Assembly (NCBI GenBank): GCA_013115135.1
Contig: JABANP010000315.1
Span: 1 to 60,436 of the forward strand
Source: Perkinsus olseni
Taxonomy: Eukaryota > Perkinsozoa > Perkinsida > Perkinsidae
Direction of reading: 5' to 3'
Length of the DNA stretch: 60,436 bases
Part shown: piece by piece, positions 1 through 11,837 of the stretch
Position numbering within the stretch: the stretch's first letter is position 1
How the letters are laid out: each line of letters begins with the position of its first letter
Program-made: the position numbers and the translations under genes
Notes under the pieces: generated by a model
Database searches by the model: none
The model's input: the letters and a program-made list of their open reading frames with translations, nothing else
What the model was told of the DNA's origin: nothing

Positions 1-175
1 GCGCATTGTATATTTCTGAAGGGTGTTGAACATGTCGGAGTTGAAGAGACCTGCGGGCTTGGAGGTAATCCCCCTCGAGCTCATGGTTCCGCCGTAGTCT
101 CGTGTAAATCGTCGGCCATCCGGTTCACTACATTATCGTAAAACGGTCCTGCCGAGCGAGGACGGAGGGAGTGCG

Positions 176-2891
176 ATGGTCGGCACGATCGGTCTTATGG
201 TCAGGACACAGTGTCCCCTAGGGGTTCGAAGAGGGCGAGGTCAGCCACTGAGAGCAGGGGACCGCTGCTGGACGATGCATCCTCGGATGATGGAGGCCTC
301 GATGGCCTTATGGGTAGTAACAACTACTTACCACCAGCTTTCACGGCATCCCGCCCAGGGAAAACTGAACAACCCCTCTCTGTAGTGGACTTTAACCTTC
401 GCGCAATCCGTCGATAAATTGTGATCTTATAATCGCTCCTGTTGGTTTGCGGTGTGAAAATAGTCGTTTCAGGCCTTGTGTTCGACGACGAGCTCGCTGC
501 TGGCCTTGACGACTCCTCCGGGATTGGCGAGGATGAAGAGATGCCCATTGAGAAGGACTTCACCACGGTTGAGGATGTCATTGAGCCGCAGGTAGTAGTA
601 CCACTGACCGTGCGGCCCGGCAGTAGCCCTTGGGTGGGTTCAGGTATCGTGGACGTCGCCCCCGTTGCTAGACCGTTACACCCTTTGTGTCGTGCAAGAT
701 GGAGGTGCCGAGCTTACTGTACCCATGACTTGGTACCGAGAGCGTGACCCTGGAGACACGGCCAGCTCGATGAAAGAGTAGTGTCGGGGTTCTTAATAGG
801 AGATGGACTCAGCGCTTCTTGTTAGGACCCCCGATTCCCCCCATACCACTCCAAGCGTTCTTCCGCAACCCGTCCCAGAGGTAGTCAGCTGCTGTCCTCA
901 ACTCGTCGTACGCATGCAAAGCTTCGCCATCATAGCCTCTGCTCATTGCCGGGCAAGGGGCGCTCTTCACAAATTGAGGAACTTGCCCTTGCAGGTTCCC
1001 GTGAACACCCCGGGTAAATTCGATCCTCGTTTTATTGAAGTATGCGATCATGACGGTCGGGGAAGTCAGTACCAGCATTGGCTCACCCACGGATGCATAT
1101 GGAAGAGTGGACTAATTTGCACTATGGATCAAGAGGTGCTGATTGAAGGGTTGCATTTATTCTCACCAATTCGAATGTGTCTTAGCGGAGCGATGCTGAG
1201 GTCTCGGGGGTTGGGGTTGTGGTCTTTAGTCTGGCGGAGATTGACATCTTTTCTCTTGGGGTAGCACTCTCGTCCATCATGCTTGCAACCTAATTCGTCA
1301 CGAGCTACCGCTGCCGCTGCTGCAACTACAGGAGGTCCATATAGTCCGAATGGGATACGTGCTGGTAGTACGGGATTGCATTGCGTAGGTCGTAGGTTCG
1401 ATTCCTGGTCGGCATTCCAGTCGAGTCGTATCTGTGATTCAATCCACGATGTTTCGGCTACAATTCTTCCGAGACTTTGGATCTCCCGTCAGCGGCTTTC
1501 CCTATTGTTTATCCATCCTCACTGTCATTCAGCCTCTTCTCCGAGAAGTTCGCATGCTTCACCAGCCAACGCTGGAGGGGACTCAACCCTAGCTCGGGCT
1601 CTGGCCGCGGTGAATGCAGGAGGGCCCGGGGGAGGTCAATCAAACCAAGCCATCACGCAGCATCTATTGTACTACAGGGCCGGGTGGAAGCGGGGTTAGT
1701 GCTTTGGCAAGATAAAGACGTTGGCAATTTTCGGGCTTCCGATGAAGCTCATGAATAGCGTGGCATTCATTCAGGCAGCAGCTGAGAGCCGTCACATCGG
1801 CAGCAACGGCGGCCGCGAAGCGATCAGCTCATCCTATGCCAGCAGCGGCTAATGAGAAGGAAAAATCTCACCAGATGAGACGGGAGTGGGATAAACAAGT
1901 GAATAAGCTGGGTAATGCCGCTTCGCTCCGCTAGGTTCGATGAGCCTTTTTTTCATAGGCAAGCAGCTTATGATCGCCATGGGCTACAGGGGTCTGAATA
2001 GAGACAATCGTCTGAACGAATGGTGTGCATGGCTTGGTGTGAAGCTAACGTATATTGGTCTGTCGAATAACAGCTACTCCAAGCTCCCAGGCGTTGTAAG
2101 AGAACCCAATTGCGGTATTAGACGTTAGTGAGTGGCAGGTCCCAACTGGTGCGGTTGGTGATATCGATCTCTGCGGCAACGGATTGGAGGATGGTCATTT
2201 GCATGTTCTAGCGTCCACATTGAAGCCGTTCAACAGGCTCAGAGTGAAGGTGGGGCGAATGGACTTCGTCGACGGGGGGCTACGGATGCTGCTAGGTCCT
2301 GAGGTTATCCCAGAATAACATTACTGATGGCGGCCTCGAGCTGCTGCTTTCCTATCCCTATTTGCAAGCTCTCCATTTGGATCGGAATAAGCTGACGGGC
2401 GGGCAGGTAGTCACCAAGCGAGGCTTTGGGCAGCTCACAGGCTTCGTTTCAGCATCTTCTCCACTTCATCGTGAATGCTGTAGCCCAGCTTAGAGAGACG
2501 AGGCATTCTCAAAGCGATCTCGAGTGGCGGTCACTGCCGCCCCTGTGGATCAATCTGGACGGCAATTACATACAGGACTCGACGGAGCTCATTCGACAAC
2601 TCACCGGGGAGCCCTACGGACTAGTCGTTTGCCATCCCGAGCGGACGGGCTGTGAACCGTAATAATAGCATCTTCTGCAACGTGCGAGTATCAGCCATGA
2701 TCAGATCCGCTCTCTGCCGAGTGTACGGTGACCGCTGTGATGTCCATATTGAGTGCCTCGGATGCCAACGTCCTATCGAAGACATCAAGTATCATGAGAG
2801 CTCCACAGCCCCTGTGGATGGGGAAGCAGCGACAGTGATCGACATGACGCCCACTGAGGTTGCAGATGTTGTGGATTTAGAAGACGACTGA
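176..2891 (+). CDS. Leucine-rich-repeat protein, multi-exon (ends and exons uncertain)
   Basis: Several coding-looking segments lie on the plus strand in different frames, as expected for short introns. An acidic segment at about 480-590 (GIGEDEEMPIEKDF) is followed near 640-770 by a stretch resembling a beta-sandwich domain (TSPPLLDRYTLCVVQDGG). Leucine-rich repeats follow: ITDGGLELLLSYPYLQALHL at about 2320-2390, LWINLDGNYIQDSTELIRQL at about 2540-2605. The last exon ends with an acidic tail (EVADVVDLEDD) and a stop at 2889-2891. An ATG at 176 is a possible start, but the segment at 211-417 rich in Arg and Asp/Ser may be a separate exon or gene. LRR domains usually bind proteins; no catalytic domain is visible. 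I cannot assemble a complete model, so one gene versus two remains open. Confidence 0.42.
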
Positions 2892-3521
2892 AGGGCGTGG
2901 CCATTGCTCATACCATTATAATGATCTTTTATAGTTTCAGTATTATAGACCGGATAGCATTGATGTATCATTTCCATCGGAAACGGAAGATTTTGGTTTA
3001 CAAGTTTTAACGGAAATTTCTCAACTTCAACGCAACAGAAGAGACGGCGGGGATATTCGGATAAAAATTCCCTCGGGTAGATGTGTCGTTGAATACTACT
3101 ATCCATGCGGCAATCAATAATGGCAAAAAAATAGCAACTCAAACGATTTGGACAACGGACAGAATTTTGGGATTCATGCAGTGAATGATGACAACTTATG
3201 GGGATAGTCGCTTCAGAAAAATAGTTGAAATGACACGATCACGCTCGGGCTTTGGCGAGCTCACTGGGCGCGACCGTGGATAGGGCGTCCCCGCCTGAAT
3301 ACAAACTACTGGCAGTCGAGTGTCACTCAGAGAGGAGCTCACGTTCAGAAATGGTCGCTGCATTGGCGTCCTCGCAGACTTTACGGATAATCATCTCCCA
3401 ATCCAATTTGGAAGCGAGCTTGGGATACCCAGCTTCCCAGGCGAGCTCAGAGGCCACACGGCCTCGATTTGACAGCATTACGGGCGACCTGAGACCTCCA
3501 TACTACATTCTTCAAAGAGCA
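2892..3521. other. Intergenic, convergent 3' ends
   Basis: AT-richer stretch between the end of the plus-strand LRR gene and the end of the minus-strand ankyrin gene. An open frame at 3252-3551 has no ATG start, overlaps the ankyrin gene's last exon and shows no recognisable domain, so I do not call it. Confidence 0.4.
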
Positions 3522-5906
3522 CTAGGCGTACCGATTAGGTCCTTCTACTAATGGATTCCACCACAGCCGTTGACGTGCCAGTCGGGCAGCTTGGTGGTGC
3601 CTGATGAGAAGCATGTTGCCGCAGGCAGCCAGTGGTAGTAGGCCTACGCAGCAGGTCCCCCTTGGGTCCTCGCCCACATCTGAGTGCGGGGATCGCTCAT
3701 GAGAATGTGACAGACGGCCGAATGCCCGCGACAGGCGGCGGCGTGGAGAGCCGTCATGCAGAACTTCCGGAGCGGGATAGGATCCACCTTCACGTGATGG
3801 GGACGGTGTGTCTGAGATGAATAGTTTAGCGGAGCGAAGCCGAATTGGCTGCGTACTTCTGCTGCAATGGAAGTATCCTTATTGGGTGGAGAAGAAGAAC
3901 TGACCATGGCAGAGGGGTCCGCCCCCCAGTCCAGCATGGCTTCCACCGCGATTCGAGATCCCGACGCGGAGGCAGCGACGAGATGCCAGTCCAACATCTG
4001 CTGTTCCTCGCAAGTACGGTCTGAGGGCGAGAGCTGCAGGGACCATCCGATCGATATCCCCGGGGCGTGGAGAGCGAAGCGAAGAGCTGGCAGCAGAGGC
4101 TGAACGGCGGTCCCATCGAGTACATGGGCAATTTGGTGCTCTGAACTCTCTCCACAAAGCTGCCATTAAGAGCTCAGTGTTGTTATTGGAGGCTGCATAT
4201 CGTAGACTGTGGAGGCCCCCTAAGGAAGAGAGTCGGACGAGTAGCCCGATTTCATTCCCACCTTGACGCTGGAGTAAGCTGTAGACCTTGCCCTTCCGAG
4301 GGCACAGATCGAGCGGCCGCATCCCTTCACAGTCCTCCCCGTTGATATCACAACCAGCTGCTAGAAGGGCATCAACCTGAGAACAGCAGAACGGGCGGTA
4401 GAATGTGGAATGATGTCGCCCGCCACGAAATTCACCGCATCATACGAAGAGGCAATGCTAGCAAGGGAGACGACTCACACAGTCGCACACTCCAGCAGAG
4501 GCGGCCATGTGGAGGAGGAAGTGCAGGCAGGTGGGGAGGGGAGAGGGACTATGGTCGAGTAGTTGTCTGAACATGGATCTGAGAAGGGAAGAAGATCTTG
4601 TAACTGATGCTGCAGCAGCTCCTTTGGAGGGAGGGAAAGGCCAAGTGTCAAATCGAGTGTCGAATGATATTACGATTCTTTCCGGTCGATGGCCCAGGTG
4701 AGAGACTGAACTGATGGTTCAGCACCCGCCCCGAGGAGGATGTCCAGTATGTTCCTAATCAGCAGCAGCAGCAGCCATAACCGTACACAGCACCGTCGAC
4801 CTGCTCACCCTCTGCCCGTACAGACCGCCAAGCTCAGAGGGGTCCATGATGCTGGCAGTGTGCTGGTGTGTGCCGTTGGCTGAGAGCTCTACCGGTATTG
4901 AGGTCATCGCCCCGAGGTCAACACCCGACCGGCCTGTCAGGGGAGAGTGAAACAGTGGTCGTCGAACTAGGAGGTCTTACTGAGGATTCCGACGGCCCGA
5001 TCGTCGCCTCGGTAGACTGCGGCCATGAGGGCCTCGACCGTCAGCTTAGTAACTCGGCACACGGAAGGGCCCTAGAAGGGAGACCAAGCGTGACAAGAGA
5101 AGGAGTCCATTGGCGGCGTACAGCCCAGACGACATGGCCAGCGAGACCATACAGCCTCTCATCGATGAGAATGTCGAGCAAGGCGCGGCCATTGGCGTCC
5201 TCCGCAGCCCAGACCTGACGAGGCCAATCGGATGGTTAGGCAGGTGAGGTGATGGTCCTGACCTGTCGAGGCTCTAGTGCGACCCTGAGGACCAGGGCGC
5301 CCATGGCCAGCCGACTGGACTTTGGCCATCAGAGCCAGCTCGACAATGGATGTGCAGCGGCCCAGCCATTGTGGATAGTCTAGCCCTCTAGCGGTCTCTG
5401 AGAAGCAGGATTGAGGAAGGTCCGAGCGGCTGCGGACGGCCGTGTGATTGCCGGTCCCGAATCGACGAAGAGCGGATGGAGCGGTACGGTATCGTTACGC
5501 ACTGGCCTAGAGAATATCTAACTGAAATCTCCTAGCCCAGGGCGTTCTAGCATGCATTTTTCCATAGCGTTCAGACGACAAGGTTGATTGATGAGCCTCG
5601 GGGAGCACAGCAGTACCCAAAACTGTTAACCGCGCTGAGAGCGGTGCCCGAGGAGGAGGAGGCGTCCGTGAAGAAAAGCATTTACGCAGAGTTTGGAAGT
5701 GCTCACTACTCACCAGCCATCAGCCGAGACCACTCCCTGGTCAATCTACAACACCGTGCCAGGTTGGCCCAGTCATCAACGCCAAGGTGACCCCATACTA
5801 GACTGCCAAAGGCCGTCACGTCTAGGAAATGCAGCCTGCAGGCGAGAGGCCCCTGAGCAGGTGAGATAGTCGGAGGACGGCCAAAACCATTAGAAATGAA
5901 GGACAT
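3522..5906 (-). CDS. F-box and ankyrin-repeat protein
   Basis: The ATG at 5906 opens an N-terminal segment containing an F-box-like helix set (VWGHLGVDDWANLARCCRLT). After introns come several ankyrin-type repeats on the same strand: DANGRALLDILIDERLYGLA near 5215-5155, LTVEALMAAVYRGDDRAVGI near 5045-4985, DALLAAGCDINGEDCEGMRP near 4375-4320, VAASASGSRIAVEAMLDWGA near 3975-3915 and MTALHAAACRGHSAVCHILM near 3755-3695. A plausible last intron joins codon DPRTQM to an exon ending at the TAG at 3522-3524. F-box proteins usually act as substrate adaptors of SCF ubiquitin ligases, with the ankyrin repeats binding the target; that role is inferred from the family. The F-box match is by eye and weaker than the ankyrin calls. 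Exon borders between 4400 and 5500 were not all resolved. Confidence 0.55.
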
Positions 5907-6342
5907 GAGTCGTCAACTACGCAGTCAGTGTGGCGTTGCAGTGCTGATAGCTTTCATGGCGTCCGCTCAGATTCGCCTTTAGTAGAGGTATCATGCTTCC
6001 CCGCCAGTGGCCGAGCCACAGGAGGGGAGTCCAAAATATTTGATTTCTCATCATACCGTGTGCGCCATAGGCCACAGGAAACCCCCTTCCCAGTATAGAC
6101 AACCCAACACACAAGGGAGCAGTAAGAAGCGTTCGATGATGATTTTCGGTATCAATCGCAACAGCAGCAACAGGAGCTAACGGATGGGCGGTCGCTTTGT
6201 GTGCTGCTGCTGTCTCCTCAAAAAATAACCTCAAGAAGATGAGTCAAGCAGTGATGAATGGTACGTGTGGTTGAAGCTGATGCCGCCGGTGCGGCTTTAA
6301 ATAGGATGCCGCGACGACTTCCCCTACCATCTGTCCCCCTCC
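5907..6342. other. Intergenic spacer
   Basis: Lies between the start of the F-box/ankyrin gene and the stop of ATG4, both on the minus strand, so it should carry the 3' UTR of ATG4 and the promoter or trans-splice site of its neighbour. An open frame at 5917-6234 (minus) lacks an ATG and a recognisable domain. Confidence 0.4.
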
Positions 6343-8186
6343 TCATAGTACTATGACCCGATCTGTGGAGGTCTGGGAGCTCGTAGCCGAGAAGGAGCTC
6401 AGGGCCGTCCCCGGCATGCAGACTTGGATGAAACCGTCCTTGATTCGGTCCAACTCGGCCGACAACTCCTCCAGATCGGTCTGGTCCTTGACATAGAAGC
6501 CGACCGCCAGGGAAGGGTTGAGCCTGTCAGGCTGCAGCCGGGAGGGGTCCACGCTGTTCTTAAAACTGATGGACTGTGCCTCCACCACTGCCGACTGGAC
6601 GAAATGTGGATCGATACTGAGGAGGTCCACGTGCGTGTGGCGACGGCCGCCTCCCCAGCCCCCTGGCGGCGGAGCGTAGGTGTCCCTCTCGGCGACTCCC
6701 ACTATGTAGTGTGCCCTGGTAGACTGACCTCCGATGACTCCGATACACCAAGGGAGCTTCAAGTACTCGCTCACGACTCTGGCGCTGTCGGCATCGATCT
6801 GATCGCCATCAGTAAGCCGCACTGGGAAGAGCAGGAGCACACCCCTTGACCACTCCTCGGCCATGGCGTCAGTATCATCAGCACTGGGCGGGGTCATCGA
6901 TGCTGTTGGACAGTCGTGCCAGGTGTCGCTGCAAGCACTGGAGTCGACCTCCATGCCATCCACCTCGTAGTCACGACATGCATCAGTCGATGACTCGCCC
7001 GAAAAACCGACCATTACAAAGTGGCTGGGGCTGGACACGTCCTCACCCGTACGACTTCTCATTACTGTTGCGTCGCTGGGGGACAGGACGGCCCACTCAT
7101 GACCCCCGAGACCCGAGGCTCCAGGAACGCTTCCGACGACCGACGGAAGTGTCGGAGGCTGAGGAGGTCGGCGAGCCAGCAGCACTACCTTCCCTCCGAG
7201 GTGAGCTCTCCACCGCTACTATCTCCATGGTAACTCGGCGAAGGTCCGGCGTCGAGGATCGGCGGCCAGCCGAGGCAGCCCTGACGTCCTCAGGTTTGAG
7301 CAGGCCATCGTGGTCTACATAGACGGCGAGGCCGAGGTGACACAAGGCGGGAGTTGTGGTCAAGTGATGGACGACATCACAGACCCTCGCCGGGCCGAAC
7401 CATTGACCGGGCTCGCTGTAAGACATGAAGGCATGGATGGAGAAGGGCCGATCAAAACGATCTTCAAACAACCTGAGGGGGACAGTCTGAGGCGATGAAG
7501 GCTACTACCACACGCCCACCTCAACAACTTCGTCTCGTCGACAGTCACTTCATCAGACGGCTGTTGCTGACCCCTGCTGATAAGGTCGTCCGTGGAGGGC
7601 AGCCGAGCGCCGCCTGAGGCAGCAGCATAGAGTAACACTGGTGCCGAGTCAGGTCGTACTCGAGTCCAGTCCATGATGCCTCTTGAGTGCCACTAGCAGC
7701 AGCATCTGGGCCGACCTGATGGTGCATCCCCAGCCGGTGTCACAGTGGAACTCGAGATGCTTGTTTTGGTTGTACAGAGGGGTCTCGAAGTTCTTCCGGT
7801 AGGTCATCCGACGGATGCCGCGCCATACAGTGTAGAAGTCTGCTGTCGATCTAGACTGGCGACCGAGCAGCCACGCCCGTTGATCTGAGGGGACGCCCGC
7901 TCCGTTGTGGGGCGTGGGAGGCCGGCTCACCTGGATCTCGTACGACGACAGGCTCGGTGCCGTAGGCATTGGCCAGGTGCTCCTGCAGGTTGTGTCCCCA
8001 GCCCTTGAAGGCTGCCTTGGTATCGCTAACTAGCTGTTCCATGGTTACTGATGCTGCACCGCTGGCGGAGGACACGAAGCCGAGGCCAGCAGGCATGCTA
8101 GGGGACGACGACGAGGAGGATGATGATGAGGATGAGGAGGTGAGGGACCCCACCAGGCCGCGCATCATCGTGAGGGTTGGAGTCAA
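6343..8186 (-). CDS. ATG4: Autophagy cysteine protease ATG4
   Basis: ATG4 is the C54 peptidase that trims pro-ATG8 and releases lipidated ATG8 from membranes. The catalytic-cysteine motif is clear: DTGWGCTIRSAQMLLLVAL at about 7745-7690. PFSIHAF followed by GQWFGPARV lies near 7440-7390. The His/Asp part is GVIGGQSTRAHYIVGV and then SIDPHFVQSAV (D-P-H) near 6760-6590. Short introns restore the frame: 7885-7930 (46 nt), one starting at the GT after codon D-S, and one of about 47 nt after KLL. A 45-residue Ser/Thr-rich insert with variable frame lies near 7100-7250. The family's WLLG motif opens exon 2. The 5' end is uncertain: the codon at 8186 is TTG, the first in-frame ATG is slightly downstream, and an ATG-led frame at 8451-8263 could be an upstream exon. 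Confidence 0.88.
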
Positions 8187-8484
8187 GCGGCGACGCTGGA
8201 ACAGACGACAGTACCCTAGGTCGAAGACAACACTTGTCGATTGAGCACAAGAAAAGGCATTCTCAAGGCCACGCTAGCCTTGTCGATAAGGAGCCTTCTA
8301 TGAGTCGCTGGAGGGACTCCTCGCTGCTCAGGCCAGGATCGGTTGCCGATCTCGGTGCCTGCTGGCGGTCCCGATGTGCAGCTAGGGTCCTGGAAAGCTT
8401 GTCATGGTCGGCAATAGCATGATCTACTCGGCTGTGCAAAAACCTGCACATACACTACCACCTTCCCTTCGCCATCCCTCAGTA

Positions 8485-9089
8485 CTACTCAATGTGGTCC
8501 TCCAGTCGCTGTAGCCGCCGCTCTCTCTCGGCTACATCTCGCAGCCTCTGGGCCTCCTTATCCTCCCTCTGAAGCCTCTTGAGCATGTCCTGTTCCCGAT
8601 CCTTCTTCCTGACCACCATCACTCGTGCTGCCAGAGGACGACGCTGCCGCCCTTCCCCTACGCTGCCCTCTGGTATTCGCTAATTATGATTAGTGTGGTG
8701 ACACCAAAAACGAAGGACTCGCCGATGAAGGTGGCACCCCAGTCGAGTGCCGCGGCCTCTTTCAAGGGAGGTATGGCCCGTCGCGTCTTGTTGTTCTCGG
8801 CCACCTGAGGATGATGATCTCCGGGCAGGGAAGGGTGACGCCTAGCCCCCTATCACCCTTGTTATCCGTCGGCTGAGTATGTTGAGGGCCTGCCCTAGAG
8901 CGACAGTCTTCCCTCGCCAAAAGTCGTCAGTCCGTGCCAACGATTGGATACGGCTGGACACTGGCTTGGCCAGGGTCTTCATCAAGGCTCCTGGAAGGGA
9001 ATCATGGGCGAGGGGTGGCAAGACGAGGATGAAGCGAGCTTCTGTGTTGTCTCACCTCCAACCTTGGCTGCGGGGAAGATGGGTGACAT
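8485..9089 (-). CDS. OPA3: OPA3-like mitochondrial protein
   Basis: Four exons join in one frame from the ATG at 9089 to the TAG at 8485. Introns are 8991-9055 (65 nt), 8805-8856 (52 nt) and 8609-8661 (53 nt), all GT-AG. The N-terminus (MSPIFPAAKVGGALMKTLAK, then KPVSSRIQSLA) follows the OPA3 pattern of a hydrophobic start and a KxxAKPVxxRI segment. The central part, PLKEAAALDWGATFIGESFV and then FGVTTLIIISEYQR, is the conserved OPA3 hydrophobic helix ending in E-Y. A charged coiled coil rich in Lys, Arg and Glu closes the protein, as in the family. OPA3 is an inner or outer mitochondrial membrane protein linked in animals to mitochondrial shape; its biochemical role is not established. The protein is about 144 residues, close to the usual OPA3 length. 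It sits upstream of ATG4 on the same strand. Confidence 0.8.
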
Positions 9090-9246
9090 GGACGAGAAAA
9101 GGGATGACGGGTTGTCACTCCTAAATGGAAATGCGCGGCAGCACGACCGTTGAGGAAATACAAGTGTGCAAGATCTTCAAGCGGCACGGGTCTGGTTTTA
9201 CTCCTCACGACCACCCTTGCCTGTATTCCTTTGTTATGATGCTTTT

Positions 9247-11671
9247 ATGGACGGCCCACTGTGTAGCCACCGGTCTTGCCGCATCGCGTTAGCTCATCGA
9301 GAGGCCCAGTTCCTCCGAAGGGTCGAGGGCATCACAGCCCAGCGCCAAAGAGTCGTCATGCGGGCCATGGCCGACCTGGCTCGTCAGTGCCGTCAGCGTA
9401 CACTGGCCTTGGCTCTCGACCGGTGGTACTTTGTCGTCACCAGAGGGAAGCTGCAGAGGCTGGGGCTCGTCCGTGTTTTGTGTGGGAAAGGTGGTATCGC
9501 GAGACCCTTCTCGGCAGAGGGAAGAGGGTCGGGAGGAGGAAGGCGGCTCGGGTACTAGGGGCAGCAGTGACGAGATTTTGTCGTGATAGGCTTAGCGGAG
9601 CGATGCACCACTGGTACAGGAAGGCCAGGAGTACCCACTGCTCAGTACAGACTGAACCTGCGATAAGGGGAGATGTTGGTACCCAGACCCCAGCTGTGAG
9701 CCTAGCGTCGGCGACCAGTCAAACTCTGCCGCTCTTCCACGCCCAAGTGGGATGCCAAACCCATCGGGTGGTCACAGTGAGGAGGGAGGTTCAGACCAGG
9801 CCACAGCTGCGGCCGAGTCGTATGACCCAGACCAGACTGCACTCTCGGGTCGCCGCCACACAGACTGCCGTGCGAAGGTTGGTGTCGGCGGGAGTCATCA
9901 CAGACCGGGTGACGTGCTTGGAAGAGGGGAGCCAGACCCGGACGGTGGACACTGTCGACGGTGGGGTTCAAATAGAGCTAGAGGTGTCAGAATCGGGCGT
10001 CCAGACGACGACGGCCGGTGCTGCATTAGCGGTAGCATCCCAAACAGATGATGGTATGGCCGTACTGGCGGGGAGTGGTCGAGATGGGTCACGCTAGGGA
10101 TCGAAGGGTCGAGATCGCGCTGGACGTCGGTGTACAGACGGAGCTGCCGAGTGATAACGACACCGTCCACGTGAGGAAGCTCCCCCATACTCGTGGCGAA
10201 GGGTATGCAAACGGATGATGCAGAGCGGCCAAGGGTCAGCGGTCCGCCCCTAGCTGCTCTTCGCCATGCAGAGGCTCAGACAGAAGCATGGCCAGTAGCG
10301 CTGGAGGGAGTGACAGTCGGGGTACAGACTGATTCTCGGGCTACGGTGGCGACTGCGACGGTCCATGATGGAATAGTGCTGCCGGAATCTGCGGGCCCCA
10401 TCGACCGAGGGGTGCAAACCGAACTCCTCAGAGACGTGTTGCCTACCTGCTCCACGAGGGTCACCGCCGCGACACAGACGGATGAAGTGGCGAAGGGTAC
10501 GGAGACGGTTAGTATCGGCTCGATAGAGTGGGATGATGGGTTGCCCCCTCCCGCCAGAGGATCTATTGCGGTCAGCGCTGAGGTACAACGGAAAGCTCCG
10601 GTGCCGCTCGCTTGGAGAGAAGGTTCACCGCTGGAGGCTGCGAGCAACGAAGAAGCGACGAAGGCGGCCACGGGGCAGTCCCTGCCTGCTCGTTATCGAG
10701 GCCCCCCGCAGCGAGAGGGCGGCGGGAGTGATGTATCGAGGGATAGTGTAGCGATGGCGGAGGGGACGGCCATACAGACGAGTCCTTGCAAGGTCGCCAA
10801 CACAACCACACAGACGATGGTGGTGAGTTCGAGGAGTGTTGGTACGGAGACTGAGCGTCCGCTGCCATCCAGGAGTCACTGGGTAATGGCCATCCGGTGT
10901 TTGGTATCTTTGGTTGCAGCTAGGCTACGGTACGGGTATGGCCTGTTGGTGTCGAATAGAATGGTATGGGATAACAAAGAGTTGGCTGGCTTAGTCGTCA
11001 GTCTACAGGGGAGAATCGACACCACAGCAGCCGCCCTTCGAGATCGCGAGGTCGAGGTATCGCAGCTCAAGCTGGGCATCGCTGCGCAAACGGAGGCGGA
11101 GGCACAGACCGCCGCAGAGGTGGCAGCGCTGACGGCGAAGTGTGGGGCTTTGGAGGAAAAGTGCGCTTCTGTGGCTGCTCTGGAGGGGCAGTACGGGGAG
11201 TTGGAGGCCAGATGCGAGGCTTTGTTCAATGATAATGTGGAGCTGGCTGGCAGCCTAGAGAAGGCTTTGGAGGGTGTCCACAAGGCGGAAGCAGCGGAGA
11301 GGAGAATCGAAGAACTCCAGATCATGCTGGCTGACAAGGTAGTGACAGGTGAATCAGTAGGGGGCCGCTGACGTGCCTGTGTTGTTGTCTGTGGTAGAGG
11401 GACAAGGCTCGGGAGGAGGTGGGGAGCCCTAGCAATGAGGAGTCCCTGGATGACAGCACCACAGTCGGCATACAGGAGCAGTTGGATGCGTACATGGAGC
11501 TGCTGGTGGACCTCACTAACAAGCTCGACAGGTAGTCTAGCAGGGAGGGTAGTGCCGATGATGATGATTGTCAGAAGTGAGGAGGAGAAGAAGGTGAAAG
11601 AGGAGGAGCTAGATGCTTTGAAGGGCCGCTATGAACTCCTACTGGCTGGACGCAGTTCGACAGGCGGCTGA
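9247..11671 (+). CDS. Multi-xQT-motif scaffold with coiled coil; candidate dynein light chain (LC8) hub
   Basis: Starts at the ATG at 9247 (MDGPLCSHRSCRIAL). The N-terminal region has repeated helical segments with a conserved Trp (LALALDRWYFVV, LSGAMHHWYRKAR) that resemble SFI1/IQ-type repeats. From about 9640 to 10870 the protein is low-complexity and carries about 18 copies of a short x-Q-T motif, often followed by an acidic residue: SVQTEP, GTQTPA, EVQTRP, ATQTAV, GVQTEL, GMQTDD, GVQTDS, ATQTDE. In the first part they are about 11-13 residues apart. Two further QT motifs sit in the C-terminal coiled coil (about 10990-11670). Introns 11339-11397 (59 nt) and 11532-11574 (43 nt) are clean; a 38 nt intron near 9480-9517 also restores frame. 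Frame changes near 10060-10100 and 10165-10195 need introns I could not define well. The TQT/VQT core matches the LC8 (DYNLL) binding motif; function is inferred. Confidence 0.65.
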
Positions 11672-11837
11672 CGCCTGTGGTGATAGGATCTGTATCTCTG
11701 TTGTTAACCCTCACACTGACAGTATTCATCACTATTGTTCCCCTGTGCATGTTATATTTTAACATGTTTCCATCACCGCCAAGTTACTGCTGTCTGGCTG
11801 GTGTTCTCAATAGCCCTACTAAGTGCATGCTAAGTTC

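Noticed and set aside
5917..6234. Hydrophobic 105-codon minus-strand frame as a membrane protein gene
   Set aside because: It starts at TTG, has no in-frame ATG near the start and no neighbouring exon.
8263..8451. ATG-led 62-codon frame between OPA3-like and ATG4 genes (minus) as a separate gene
   Set aside because: It may be an upstream exon of ATG4 or 5' UTR; I found no splice join in the right phase and no family, so it is only mentioned under ATG4.
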